A DNA stretch of 64,000 nucleotides from Hybos culiciformis (lineage: Eukaryota > Arthropoda > Insecta > Diptera > Hybotidae), in contig OZ023274.1 in the NCBI GenBank assembly GCA_964007475.1, positions 55,823,851 to 55,887,850 of the forward strand. Reading direction: 5' to 3'. The stretch's first letter is position 1, and the number at the start of each line of letters is the position of its first letter. Positions 12,261 to 23,559 of this stretch are shown one piece after another. The notes below the pieces were generated by a model that did not search any database, had not been told where the DNA came from, and saw only the letters and a program-made list of their open reading frames with translations. A program made the translations under genes and the position numbers.

Positions 12261-12687
12261 AAGTCGATGCACTCTGTATAATGTTGGCGGATTTTCTTTA
12301 TCTAAGAAAACAGAAAGAAATTTTTTGAAGTTTAACTTCTTTAGCGAGGTATTGTTAAAAATTTTTGCACAAAATAGGTGAAAAAAGAAGACAAAATATA
12401 GTATGTCCTAAGTAACGAAAAGTAAAAGCCACAACCACAACGCTGCAAAATAGGGGTAATAACCACAGAATGTAGTATCATATGTTAAAAAGTAAAAACA
12501 AATATAAAAGCAGGGAAATATAAAAGCAGGGAAATATAAGACGTTGTAGCATGTATCATGCAGCATGTAGCATGTATTTACGAAAATAAATTCGGAATTT
12601 CAGTTTATTCCGGAATTTCATATAAAAATTAAAATATAGTAAAAAATTAAATTAAATTATTCTTTAACACAAATATTACATAGTTTA
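12261..12687. other. Non-coding spacer
   Basis: No gene seen. A small repeat of a CATGTAGCATGTATCATGCAG type lies near 12,545-12,580. Confidence 0.5.
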
Positions 12688-12782
12688 ATGCGTAGGGGAT
12701 CGTTATGTTGTATTTAGTGCTATAGAATTTAGATCACTAAATGGAGTATTATATGCGTCAATACACATGCAATCATTTAGAT

Positions 12783-14024
12783 CAAGGGTCGGCAACATAC
12801 GGCCCGCGGGCCAGATACGGCCCATTCGGTGTATTTTTTTGGCCCTCAAAGTTTTTTAATTTCCATCTTGTTATTGGCCCGATTAGTTCTTCTAGATTTT
12901 CTAGTTTTCTTATAGCAAAAAATAATATTTCAAACTTACAAAAAATTTCAACCTTTAACAATTTCCCTTAAAAAAAAAGAAAAAATTTTAAGAGACGCTA
13001 TTGATATTTTTTTAGTCGAGAAAGGCAAAAGAAGAATGGAATTATTAGATGCAGAATGGCTATTGGACTTAGCTTTTTTAATTGACATCACTTCGCTGAT
13101 GAATGAATTAAATTTAAAAGTACAAGGTTAAGATAAATTGGTACACGAATGTTATTCTGACATTAAATCTTTTCAAATGAAATTAAAATTAATCAAATCC
13201 AACATTTTGGGGAAAAAAATACACAATTTACCGTATTGCGCAATTATTATGGAAAAGAATCCATATTTACTTTTGAATAAATTTGGAGATTACATTGATA
13301 TGCTTCAAAATGAATTTGAAACACGATTTTCTGATTTTCATAGCCACGCGAAAAAATTTAAACTTTTTCAAAATCCTTTTTCAGTAGACATTGAAGATGT
13401 TCCTGAATATTTAGAAAAGGAGATAATTGATCTACAAACAAATGATATATTAAAAGCCTCATTCCAATTAAAAAATATAGTCGAATTTTATTCAAGCCTT
13501 TCCAACGAAACTTTCACGTCTTTAAAAAGATTTGCAGCGGGTATGATATCACTTTTTGCCAGTACATATATTTGTGCGCAAACATTTAGCAAAATGAAAT
13601 TTATGAAAAACAAATTTCGGACCCAATTAACGGACGAACATTTGCATTCAATTCTGCGAGTTTCTACTTCTAAATTTGAACCCGATTACAAAAGTTTAAT
13701 TTTAAATATGAAAAAATACCAAATTTCTCATTAAATTAATTAATTTTTACATATATATATATAAGCTATTTTGAAGCAATATTAATATTAATATATCGTT
13801 ATGTATTTTTTATATTACGTTTATTTTTTAACATTATATTACATATGTTAACATGAATTTTTGTACATATGTTAACATGAATTTTTGTTTTTATAATATT
13901 AATAATAAAAATGAATTAAATTAAAGAATTAATTAAAATTTAAAGTTATTACTTATCGTCTGGCCCACAAGTTAATTGCAAAATCCATATCTGGCCCACA
14001 TTTCGAAAGTCTTGCCGACGCTTG
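12783..14024 (+). mobile_element. 1.24-kb internally deleted hAT element
   Basis: The ends are CAAGGGTCGGCAA and, reversed from the right, CAAGCGTCGGCAA. GGGCCAGATACGG recurs just inside both. A perfect 8-bp duplication, ATTTAGAT, flanks it (12775-12782 and 14025-14032). It retains only the C-terminal part of a hAT transposase. It sits inside the composite repeat. Confidence 0.93.
12988..13734 (+). pseudogene. hAT transposase, C-terminal fragment (GTF2IRD2-like)
   Basis: The frame from about 12,988 reads through a stop at 13,129 (TAA) into a roughly 200-codon open stretch. Recognisable parts are LLDAEWLLDLAFLIDITSLM before the stop, then KSFQMKLKL. After these comes the hAT dimerisation end with FASTYICAQTFSKMKF, KNKFRTQLTDEHLHSILRV and a closing SKFEPDYKSL. 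This matches the transposase lineage that also gave vertebrate GTF2IRD2 and related hAT-derived proteins. The N-terminal zinc finger and first catalytic segments are missing, so no transposition activity is expected. The open part does not begin with ATG. Confidence 0.88.
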
Positions 14025-14477
14025 ATTTAGATGCATCTGCGTAAATAATGAAAAAATTTAGATGCATCAGCGTATATAATGAAAAAATTTAGATGCATCA
14101 GCGTAAATAATGAAATCATTTAGATGTTTCGTATTGAATATTACGTAATACCTAAACAAACATAATATCTCTCACAATATTTCAATACAGCCAAATACAA
14201 AAAAAAAAAGAGAACTACGTAATTCATACACAAAAATAATATCACTAAAAGAAAGGGAAATTGAAGGATAATTAACGTGGAACATTTCCCTTGGCTTCTT
14301 TTATCTGTAAAAGAAAGGAAAGTAAAGAATGATTAACGTGAAACATTTCCCTTGGCTTCTTTTATCTTTATTTTTTATTACAAATTATCTCTATATTCTC
14401 TCTTTGCAACTACCTCTCCCCTACGCATTAGAACAGTATATTGGATATGTTAACAAAATTTGTTATAACAACTCGTT

Positions 14478-14580
14478 GTCTATACACACAAACACATAGA
14501 CACTTGTCAATATTATATCACTCGATCTTCGGTCTCGTGATATAATTTTGACTCGTGTCTATGTGTTTGTGTGTATAGAC
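14478..14580. repeat. 103-base near-perfect hairpin, copy 1
   Basis: GTCTATACACACAAACACATAGACAC pairs with its reversed copy at 14,555-14,580. The pairing continues inward to ATATCAC/GTGATAT around a GATCTTCGGTC centre. A second copy at 61,086-61,190 keeps the same structure. Outer arms with GTTAACAAAATTTGTTAT-like sequence extend the palindrome to about 14,440-14,635. Confidence 0.9.
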
Positions 14581-14635
14581 ACCTCGTAATTAATAACAAA
14601 TTTAGTTAACATATACAATAATCTACTATTATTTA

Positions 14636-15159
14636 GTTCAAAACATTAAAATTATAACAAATTAAATTATGAAATATTTTTTATTAAAATAAAATTTTAT
14701 ACTTTTCAATAAACCGAAAGTGAATAAACTGAATGGAAAAATAAAAATTTGAAACACAAAGTATCCAATGTTTTATCATTGAGTTTTAATCGAATTTTTA
14801 TTGAAAATGTTCCTGCAGCGTTGTTAATAAGTTATATTAGAGATTAATTTCACTTCGAATTCCAAATAAATCACTGAATTCGAACTCCAACTTATTTGGT
14901 TAATGTTGATTAATGTGAAAAAAAGTTTTACGTATTTGCAGACTTGCGATAGCTACTTAGATTTTAATTTTTGTGAATTTTAATGCTTTATGCCTAAATA
15001 ATAATAAAAAAAAAAAATAATTGGTTAAAATTCCCGCCAGTAAAAGTTATTCCAAATTCGAAAAATTCGGAATTTAGCATTTTGGATTCCGAATTTTTTG
15101 AAATTCAAAAATAGGCGCATTTCCGGATTTCCGGAATCCGAAAAACCGGTTTTGCATTC
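14636..15159. other. A+T-rich spacer without recognisable gene
   Basis: Nothing beyond A+T-rich sequence and short open frames without family resemblance. It separates the composite repeat from the right subterminal blocks of the 7.9-kb hAT element. Confidence 0.5.
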
Positions 15160-15500
15160 CCTAGGGCGGACTTCTAAAGTTCTTCCGATTTCATTCAAAT
15201 TTGGTAAATAAAAAGAGGTAACGATTAAACACATACATTTTGTAACAAAAAATTGATTGATCCTACCCAGCGACTTCTTAAGTACGTCCGATTTTATTCA
15301 AATTTGGTAAATAAAAAGAGGAAACGATTAAACATATAAATTTTGTAACAAAATATTGATTGATCCTACCCAGCGACTTCTAAAGTTCGTCCGATTTCAT
15401 TCAAATTTGGTACGTAAAAAAGAATAAATGATTACACACAAATTTCGTAAGAAAAAATTTAGCCCCCTCTTCCACTTACAAAAGTAAATCAGTCAGAGTC
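15160..15500 (-). repeat. Subterminal tandem units, right side of the hAT element
   Basis: Three units of about 110-120 bp carry CTAAAGTTCGTCCGATTTCA, TTCAAATTTGGTA and AACACATAAATTTTGTAAC-type motifs and end in GATCCTACCCAGCGACTTC. They match the left block (7981-8265). The last unit is followed by TCAGAGTCCGTAGCC, as on the left. Confidence 0.75.
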
Positions 15501-15723
15501 CGTAGCCAAATAAATATTTGCAAGTAAATAAAGAAGTTAAACTTCTTTCGTGAGCTTATGAGGATGAGGCTCACATACATATTTTTTTTTACATATTTTT
15601 TTTTCTTATTACGCACATAATATCTTGCGAAGGATTGATTTAATTTTTTTCAATCCTTCGAGCCCCAATCAGCCGTTCGCCCCGAGCCATGGCCTTACTG
15701 GCTCGGCTCTAGGGCCGGCCCTG

Positions 15724-17930
15724 TGTGGGCCGATGGGACGGAGTGGGACGACAAGATAAATTCTGCCCCACTGCAGAACTGGAGATTGTTAATGAGTGAC
15801 CTCCCGGTAATCGAAAAACTTAAAATTAATAGGTATTTACAATATCACCCTGCAAACGAAATTGAAGTCCACGGATTTTGCAACGCTTCGGAACAGGCCG
15901 ACGGAGCTGTGTTATACCTTAAAGTAACCGATGCTCAAGGGCTTACCCACGTGAATTTGATAATGGCCAAAACTAAAGTAACGGCCAACGATAGTAAGCA
16001 ATTAACTATTCCACGTCTTGAACTGTGTGGAGCAGTATTGTTATCTAGTTTATTAAATTCTATTAAAACAATTTTAGGCATACCTGCAGCCAAACTTTAC
16101 GCCTGGTGTGATTCTACAATCGTACTAGCCTGGCTAAGAGGATCTCCAACTCGATGGAAAACCTTTGTAGCCAATCGAATAGCGAAGATTGCAAACGGTC
16201 CAGAAAAGGTTCAATGGAACCATATTATATCATCTGACAATCCAGCAGACATAGCCTCTAGGGGTATCATGCCTACTGACCTGTTAGCTTCCCAACAGTG
16301 GTGGTATGGGCCAGCCTGGCTCAAATTGCCGTCCTATTCCTGGTCGATCAATCCAGAACAAGAAATCGAAGATACCGATCTCGAAATGAAACCCAAGAAT
16401 ACTCTAACAGCGGTTCTCAACAGGCATCCATTAACTGAAATTCTTCTTAGATTCTCGTCCTTGGCTAAGGCTCTGCGAATATTGGCATATTGCCAAAGAT
16501 TTCTTGTCGACAAGATAAATTCTGCCCCACTGCAGAACTGGAGATTGTTAATGAGTGACCTCCCGGTAATCGAAAAACTTAAAATTAATAGGTATTTACA
16601 ATATCACCCTGCAAACGAAATTGAAGTCCACGGATTTTGCGACGCTTCGGAACAGGCCTACGGAGCTGTGTTATACCTTAAAGTAACCGATGCTCAAGGG
16701 CTTACCCACGTGAATTTGATAATGGTCAAAACTAAAGTGACACCCAACGATAGTAAGCAATTAACTATTCCACGTCTTGAACTGTGTGGAGCAGTATTGT
16801 TATCCAGTTTATTAAATTCTATTAAAACAATTTTAGGCATACCTGCAGCCAAACTTTACGCCTGGTGTGATTCTATAATCGTACTAGCCTGGCTAAGAGG
16901 ATCTCCAACTCGATGGAAAACCTTTGTAGCCAATCGAGTAGCGAAGATTGCAAACGGTCCAGAAAAGGTTCAATGGAACCATATTATATCATCTGACAAT
17001 CCCGCAGACATAGCCTCTAGGGGTATCATGCCTACTGACCTGTTAGCTTCCCAACAGTGGTGGTATGGGCCAGCCTGGCTCAAATTGCCGTCCTATTCCT
17101 GGTCGATCAATCCAGAACAAGAAATCGAAGATACCGATCTCGAAATGAAACCCAAGAATACTCTAACGGCGGTTCTCAACAGGCATCCATTAACTGAAAT
17201 TCTTCTTAGATTCTCGTCCTTGGCTAAGGCTCTGCGAATATTGGCATATTGCCAAAGATTTCTTGTCCTAAAATTTCCGTTAAAATATAGTCAGGACATC
17301 CATTCTCCCCCATCCTGGATAACATTTCAAGAAACTCAATTTATCCTAGAAAAGTTCATAAAGGCCAGTCAACAGACTCACTATTTAGATGAATATAACG
17401 CCCTCCTATCGAAAAAAGAAATTTCGTCGCGAAGCTCGGTTCTAACTCTAAATCCCTTTCTGGACGCTAATAATGTAATTCGGATGAATGGAAGACTTTC
17501 CGGGCTATTTCAAAATTACGCCTTAAAGTATCCAATCATACTATCTTCAAAGGCGCATTTAACTAGACTCCTTATTCAAGAAACTCACATTAACACGTTA
17601 CATGTGGTAAGTCAACTTATGATGACAATAATTCGAAAACGGTACTGGATTCCAAAATTAAAAATGTTGATCAAACAAATGATCCACCAATGTAAAGTGT
17701 GTCTTATACACAAGAAACAATGTCTGAATCAGATGATGGGAGCACTGCCCATTGAACGAGGCTCGGTAACCATTCCATTTACCAACGTTGGCATAGACTA
17801 TGCCGGTCCTTTAACCTGTAAATTATACAAAGGAAGATGCAACAGGCTTACTAAAGACTATATAGCTCTTTTCGTATGTTTTTCGACCAAGGCAATCCAT
17901 CTAGAAGCCGTTTCGGATCTGTCCACTTAA
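15724..17930 (+). pseudogene. BEL/Pao copy 1 RNase H (duplicated) and integrase N-part
   Basis: An open frame of about 735 codons continues the RT interrupted at 7820. It starts with WADGTEWDD, not with a start codon. RNase H motifs (GFC-N/D-AS, AWCDS, NPADIASRG) occur twice, because 15,749-16,507 is repeated in tandem and in frame at 16,508-17,266 (759 bp, 253 codons). Copy 1 has Asn (AAC, 15,882-15,884) where copy 2 has the catalytic Asp (GAC, 16,641-16,643). The integrase zinc domain (HINTLHV..., CKVCLIHKK) and the first catalytic Asp (VGIDYAGPL) follow. The frame ends at TAA (17,928-17,930) inside the integrase core. Confidence 0.95.
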
Positions 17931-18691
17931 ACATTTTTAGACGCGTTCGAGAGATTTATTGCAAGACGTGGGCTCAGGCAATGTCTATTCTGACAACGGT
18001 ACCAATTTTGTAGGGGCAAGCTCCGAGCTTAAAAAACAATATCGTTTGGCGATCAAACAAGCTACAACGTGTTGACTGGCACTTTATTCCACCCGGAGCT
18101 CCACACTTTGGAGCCGGAGCACTTTATTCCACACTTTGGAGCCGGAGTGAAAAGCGTCAAAACTCACTTACGAAAGGTCGTTCAAAGAGCCACGCTCACA
18201 TATGAAGAGCTCAGCACGCTACTTTGCAAAATAGAGGCTTGTGCCAACTCTCGGCCATTGACAGCTTTAACCGACGATCCCAATGATCTAAATCCGTTAA
18301 CGCCAGGCCATTTTTTGAGAGGGGAGGCTCAGTTAGCACTACCCTTGCCATCTCACGAGGTTAACAATTAAAAAGACAGGAATTATTACAACAGCTAAAA
18401 AATGAATTCTGGACCAGATGGAAGGAGGAGTATCTATCGCAATTGCAACAAAGACCCAAATGGAAGTGTAAAAGACAAAACGTCGAAATAGGGGACCTAG
18501 TGGTCGTGAAAAATGAATCAACACCACCCCAATTCTGGAAGCTGCGTAGAATCACGGCGGTTCATCCCGGCAACGATGAACTGGTTCCAGTAGTAACCTT
18601 AAAGACCGCGGATGGAGAGATCAAAAGACCTATTACAAAATTGTGTCTCCTACCATCGGAAAAAGAAGCCACGACAGCTTCTTCGCAATAA
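17931..18691 (+). pseudogene. BEL/Pao copy 1 integrase core end and DUF5641 tail
   Basis: Broken frames carry the second catalytic region (SDNGTNFVG, about 17,988) and the third (FGAGVKSVKTHLRK, about 18,140). Then come NSRPLTAL and PGHFLRGE (to about 18,340) and the DUF5641-type C-terminal domain (RPKWKCKRQNVEIGDLVVVK, about 18,450-18,690). A roughly 36-bp stretch coding for LFHPELHTLEPEH is partly duplicated at 18,078-18,147. At least three frame breaks make the integrase inactive. Confidence 0.9.
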
Positions 18692-19068
18692 CCTTCTTCT
18701 TCTCCAATACTTTTTTGTAGAATTTAGAAATAAATATATAAATCATTGAGTTCGTTTTAAATAAATAAAATTTGGGTAGTTTCATATTTTGATTAATGTG
18801 GATAATCCCTTCAAGTTTATCTTACAACTGTATTAATATAATTTGATACCTGTCTTCAATTTCCTCAAAACATTGGAAGCATTGCAATTTGCACATTAAA
18901 AAAAAAAAAATCCTTCTTGCTTCTAGTTCTTTCGGCAATCACGACGGCACTTATAAACTGTGTTCGACTGATTTTCGATAACATCACAAACCATTAGCTT
19001 TCCCCCAAAAAAAATCGTATACGCAATTCAAGAACGACAAGTTTATTTTTCTTTGTTTTAGCGTCACA
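18692..19068. other. Pol-env spacer of BEL copy 1
   Basis: No gene. Contains several AATAAA-like hexamers and a run of A at about 18,897-18,910. A splice acceptor for the env message would be expected near its end, but none can be singled out. Confidence 0.4.
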
Positions 19069-19084
19069 TTGGAAAGTAAAAAAA

Positions 19085-20830
19085 ATGTATATGGGCACGG
19101 TGTTATTCATGGAGTGCATGACCATCGCATCAGCATCATCAATGACTGTAACGAACCTAGAAGGGCAATGGGGTTTCTACTACGAACAGATTGGGGAGAT
19201 GCTTTTGTCAAACACACATTGGAAATTGTTTGTCCGAACGAGTTTAAGTGAGATTGGAACCCACCGGACCAACATTAATAATTTATTCGACGTTATGGGT
19301 GCGCTATGCCTCAAAATTCAAGATATAATCAAGATGTAATAGGTTTTTAACACAAGCCAATCAAACCATGCAAAATATCGAATGTTAAAAGAATTCATGG
19401 GTTTTTCCGATTTATCTCGATCGAAACGCGGACTTTTTAATGCGGTAGGGACCATTTCTACGCAATTATTCAGAACATTAGACGAACACGACGCCCAGAG
19501 ATACCAAGAGACATTAGCTGAGCTACAAGACCAGCAACGATCCGAAACATCTCGTCGCCTCACAGACCTCCATTCTCGAAAAGATTGTATCGGAATTCAA
19601 CAATTCACATCAATATCTTTCCGAAATGCAAACTGTTCTCAACGAGATCGATCAGATGTCCCACGATCTGCGAAATAGACTAAGAAATGAACAGGCGCTC
19701 GATCAACTCAAAACACGAATGTTCGAAACTTTCGAAATGTTTCTCTTGTTAACAGGGCAATATAAATTCACTCAAACCCACTTGTTTGACATTTTAGAAG
19801 CGGCTCGTCACGGCCATTTACATCGTTATGTCATATTCCCTGAAGTTTTAGAACACGAATTAATCGAGATTCAGAAAGAATTCGACCCCAATCAAAATTG
19901 GCTCGTTGCATAAACCATTGAAAACGTCAATCTGCTTCTACGCATAATAGACATCAAAATATACACGGCCTTCGACACACTTATTTATTTGTTAAACATA
20001 CCAGTTATCACCCATAAACCCTTTTCGATTTATCAGGTTACCACTTTACCAAAACAATTAAATCACACTCCCTCATCATTCCGGATACAGAATTACTTTT
20101 AATCGGAAAAGATCAGCATTATTTATACGAGTTCACAGATCACAATTGCATCAATGCATCTAGTTGAACCCAAAGGTCTATATTTGCTCCAATCAAAATG
20201 CGTTGGAGATTGCTTATTCCAAACACTCCTGTGAATTTGAACTATTCCACCCCACAAAGGAGCTTCCAGTCAGTTGCAAGCCTCGAGTCATGGCAATAAA
20301 TTCGATAATGTTCGTACAACTGGCCACCCCAAATTCGTGGATTTTCTGTGTCCCTCATACTGAACGAGTACAGATGGACTGTGAGGGAAAAACACAACAC
20401 TACGAACTCCAAAATGTAGGCATTATTCGTATTGAAGCGGGATGCGAGTTACATGCACAGCAAGTTGTTCTCACTACGGATCTATCATATGAACGAAGTG
20501 TGAATGTAACTCACTCGTCCAACTTACTTCATTTCGAATCTTCCATGATCAACGACACTGAATTACTCCCAATACCGCCGCGATCACACCTGGGAAATAT
20601 AATACCTGTGAAAACGCAGATCGCCCGGCTAACTGAATTGAGTCATAGTATTGAAGATTTGAAACTGGAACAAAAATTTTTAGATAATCATCGTAAAATA
20701 AAAGCCTTTCATTCGTCATCGTAATTGTACTCTTGTTAGGATACCTAACCTATACACGATGCCTGAACGGCAAAATCCCTGCACCAGCTAGGTCAGGTAA
20801 CTCCAACCTAGTTCCTGCACAATTTCAACG
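19085..20830 (+). pseudogene. BEL/Pao copy 1 env (F-protein-like), broken
   Basis: Successive frames give an insect retroelement envelope of the baculovirus F-protein type. There is an N-terminal piece (19,085-19,339, GQWGFYYEQIGEMLL), then a furin-like site and fusion peptide (RSKR followed by GLFNAVGTIS, about 19,420). A helical region follows (19,626-19,913), then a Cys-containing ectodomain (20,164-20,724). A hydrophobic anchor and basic tail (VIVIVLLLGYLTYTR, about 20,712-20,765) appear only in another frame. At least four frame breaks disable it. The role would have been membrane fusion and cell-to-cell spread of the element. Confidence 0.85.
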
Positions 20831-20839
20831 CGGGGAGAA
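20830..20839 (+). promoter_or_regulatory. Putative polypurine tract and start of 3' LTR of BEL copy 1
   Basis: GCGGGGAGAA directly precedes TGTTAG (20,840), the usual layout of a polypurine tract before a 3' LTR that begins TG. The LTR end and a matching 5' LTR were not found, so this rests on position after env and base composition. Confidence 0.5.
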
Positions 20840-21424
20840 TGTTAGAGTCCAAAGGCAAAAATTTTTATTCTACAAATTTTTTAAACTATCATTTTTTTAT
20901 TAATACAAATTTTTATATATAATTTTATTCATGTACATTTTTAGAACTTTTATTGGCAAAATAATAATTTTTTACAGATAAGTTTTTACTTAACTGCATT
21001 TTTTGCAATTCATATTTATTTCTTATAAAAACAAAGCATGAAACTTGAGTTAAAATTTCCTGCGAAACAAAAAATATTTTTTTATGTGGCAAATCGAATG
21101 CATAATTTTAAGAATTTTCTCTTTATTGTTCTTCGTTAAATTTATGAGAATTTATTTTCTCTTCTTTTTTATATTGTAGAATTTAGAAATAAGAATTTTT
21201 TTGTTGCATAAAATTATAAGCGAAAATATATTTTTATTAATTGTATTTTAATCGTCAATGAACACACTTGTCTTTCTTATTTTTTCATAAGCATTTTTTC
21301 TTGAACAGCAAATTTTTCATAAGTTCAAACAACAGAACTTATCTACAAAAAAAAAATCAGGGATTTTCCACCTGCAAGAAGTAAACGTTTGGATTGGTAT
21401 TTTTTGCACAGCGTTCGCAACAAG
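20840..21424 (+). other. Presumed 3' LTR of BEL copy 1, limits uncertain
   Basis: A+T-rich sequence between the env tail and the resumption of the older minus-strand BEL remnant. No gene. By elimination it should hold the 3' LTR, but no partner sequence in 4.3-4.8 kb confirms it. Confidence 0.35.
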
Positions 21425-21720
21425 GTAGATAATATTATTCATCATTTGTAATTGATGGTGCTTCGCTCATATGACCTAAAGTTAGATATTCTGTCATGAA
21501 CTCCCTATAGACATCATACAATTTATGATCCTTCAAAAACTTCCTTTCCTTACTAAGAAGACTCGCGTAAGCCAAATTTCTTGGATTTCCTAACTGAACC
21601 TTTTTTTCCTCATCAAAGGGGATTTTAACAATATACAGACCATTATCTGCTCTTTTTGTAGTCTCATTATATTTCGCTTCACAATTTGTTGCTTCAGTTG
21701 AAATTTTTGATCGTTTTATA
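21425..21720 (-). pseudogene. Old BEL/Pao fragment, protease-RT linker
   Basis: The minus-strand frame reads YNETTKRADNGLYIVKIPF, then LGNPRNLAYASLLSKERKFL and ends LTLGHMSEAPSITNDE. In intact BEL elements this stretch lies immediately before the PHHAV/KLRVVFD start of the RT palm. That is exactly where the minus-strand remnant at 1488-4310 begins, so the two belong to one element interrupted by BEL copy 1. Confidence 0.88.
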
Positions 21721-21876
21721 GAAAATCATGCCTTCAATAAAAATGATGAAAATCACGCCTTCAATAAAAATGATTTTTATTTTAATTTACATTTTGTACT
21801 GAGAAGCCCATCATTTGTAGCCACTGTTATTTTATAGTTTAAAGCTTTTAAGTATTAACTTCTTTCGGCAGTTCCT

Positions 21877-22510
21877 ATGACTGCTTCGGGTGTTTTTTTT
21901 GCATATTTTGAGCCGGCACGACCTAACTGTAGGTCCCTACTCAAAATTTTTGGGCAGGTAATATTTATTTCACCGGTTCTACCTATTTTGAAAAACTTTT
22001 TTTTTCTTCATATTTTCAGCAGGGAAGACCCTAACCGAAGCTCCCTACCCAAAATTTTTGGTCAGGTTATTCCACCCTCACTTCCACCCTCGCTCCCACC
22101 CGCAATCACGCCCGCCGTTCTGCCCTGCCTTACGCCTCTCTTCCGCCCTAACGTTCACCCTCACGTCCGACCTCACGCCCACCCTCACATTCGCTCACAC
22201 TTCCGCCTTACTTCCGCTTTACTTCCGCCGTCACTTTCGCCCTCACTTCCGCTCTCACTTCCGCTCTCACTTCCGCTCTCACTTCCGCTCTCACTTCCGC
22301 TCTTTGTGTATTTTGAGCCGGCTCGAACTAACCGTAGCTCCTTACCCAAAATTTTTTGACAGGTTTTCTTTATTTCACCATCGCTTCATATTTTGAATAA
22401 ATTTTTTTTTGCATATTTTGAGCAGGGAAGGTCCTAACCGTAGGTCCCTATCCAAAATTTTTGGTCAGATAATCTTTATTTGATCAGAGCTACCTATTTT
22501 GAAATAAAAA
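21877..22510 (-). repeat. Inverted copies of the 1-480 repeat plus a 12-bp minisatellite
   Basis: Two blocks (about 21,890-22,060 and 22,310-22,510) are reverse copies of the unit at 1-480 (CCTAACCGTAGCTCCCTACC type). Between them, 22,070-22,305, lies a pyrimidine-rich minisatellite grading into five near-perfect copies of a 12-bp unit (TCACTTCCGCTC). The open frames here (SLPLSLPLS) are repeat by-products. Confidence 0.85.
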
Positions 22511-22789
22511 AATTTTTATTTTAAATAATTTGTAAACGAAAGATTTTTAAAAAATAATTTGAATTTAAATTTTTCCCGCCAAATTATTTTGTTTTTATAA
22601 ATGACAAATGATTATTGAATGGACTACTCATTTTTTTGAATATTCGAACGGCATGTCGCTTTTTTTCGAACTCGAATGTCGAATGAGTCGATTGAAAATG
22701 AATTTTACCCACTACAGAATTACTCAATAATATCATACAACGCGCCTAAAGAAGTATTAATTTCAAAAAAATACTACATTGTTTGAATT

Positions 22790-23520
22790 TCTCTCAGATT
22801 TTATAAACTTTGTTCGAATATTTTTCGAGATTCTTTATCCAGTTTTTGCAAAATAATGTGTACAATTATAGGATCCCACCCATATGTCACAATCGCCAAG
22901 TTGTTTAATTGTTGAATTAAAACCCGCTGGAAGCGCTTCTACGGCAGTTTGATGTAAGTTCCTTATTGCAGCTGCTGATTCATATGATAAACTTTTTATC
23001 GAAAATTTTTTTTCAAGGAATTAAAACCCGCGATGTCGTACCATCATTTAAAATATCCAACACAGTGTATAGGTTATCTTCCGTTTTTTACTAAATTAGC
23101 TGCCTCTCCTTTTAAAGACCTTTTCAAATAAAGTAATTTTTGAGATGGGCCAATTGTTTTGTTGGGTAACAAGGTTTCATTAACTAAATTTTGAAATTGT
23201 TTCCATTCAGAGTAATATCCAGAGAACGGAGGTAAATCAACTTTTGGCATTTTAATTGTTTGACTAGTTGTACCAGCAATTTTTCTTGTAGCATGATAGC
23301 AGCGTTTTGATATTGCTCTTCGACGTATTCAAAAAAATGCTGGTTTATATAGTTCATCGTCGCGTTCTTTAACAATTTTTGAATGCGTTCTTAGAATATT
23401 GTCGCAGTATTTGTCAATAGTTTTTAGCTTTTGCTGATAAAACGTAACTGATCTTTCGTGCTGATCATTCAATACTTCAACAACTAGTCTATCTAACATT
23501 TCCCGAAATCTAGATTTTTG
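22790..23520 (-). pseudogene. Old BEL/Pao gag fragment
   Basis: The minus strand shows BEL Gag capsid-like motifs in broken frames. KMPKVDLPPFSGYYSEWK-like sequence lies near 23,240. A KTIGPSQKLLYLK-like motif follows near 23,130. GWDPIIVHIILQKLDKESRK lies at about 22,830-22,890. The order fits the gag half of the split minus-strand element. No protease or zinc knuckles remain; the repeat block at 21.9-22.5 kb occupies their place. Confidence 0.8.
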
Positions 23521-23559
23521 TATTGCAAGGATTAAATTATTAAATTATTGAAGTGAAAC

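Larger units (their letters stand above)
12688..14635. mobile_element. Composite repeat, copy 1, with TIR and long hairpin
   Basis: The left end ATGCGTAGGGGA (12688) is mirrored at 14,417-14,428 (TCCCCTACGCAT), with TA outside both. Directly beyond the right arm follows a palindromic segment to 14,635. The same order (TIR, then hairpin) recurs in a second copy at 51,607-61,244, so the two parts behave as one repeat. Three 29-bp direct units (TTTAGATGCATCAGCGTAAA type) lie at 14,025-14,125. Copy 1 is interrupted by a hAT remnant (12783-14024). Confidence 0.7.
7821..15723. mobile_element. 7.9-kb hAT-type element inserted in BEL pol
   Basis: The left end reads CAGCGCCGGCCC and the right end, reversed, CAGGGCCGGCCC. 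The element is flanked by a perfect 8-bp duplication, TGTGGGCC (7813-7820 and 15724-15731). CAG...CTG ends with 8-bp target duplications are the hAT signature. Removing 7821-15731 restores one BEL reading frame across the site, which proves the insertion. No transposase of its own was found; the only hAT transposase remnant inside belongs to a nested element. Diverged tandem blocks lie close to both ends. It is therefore non-autonomous, its size inflated by nested insertions. Confidence 0.92.
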
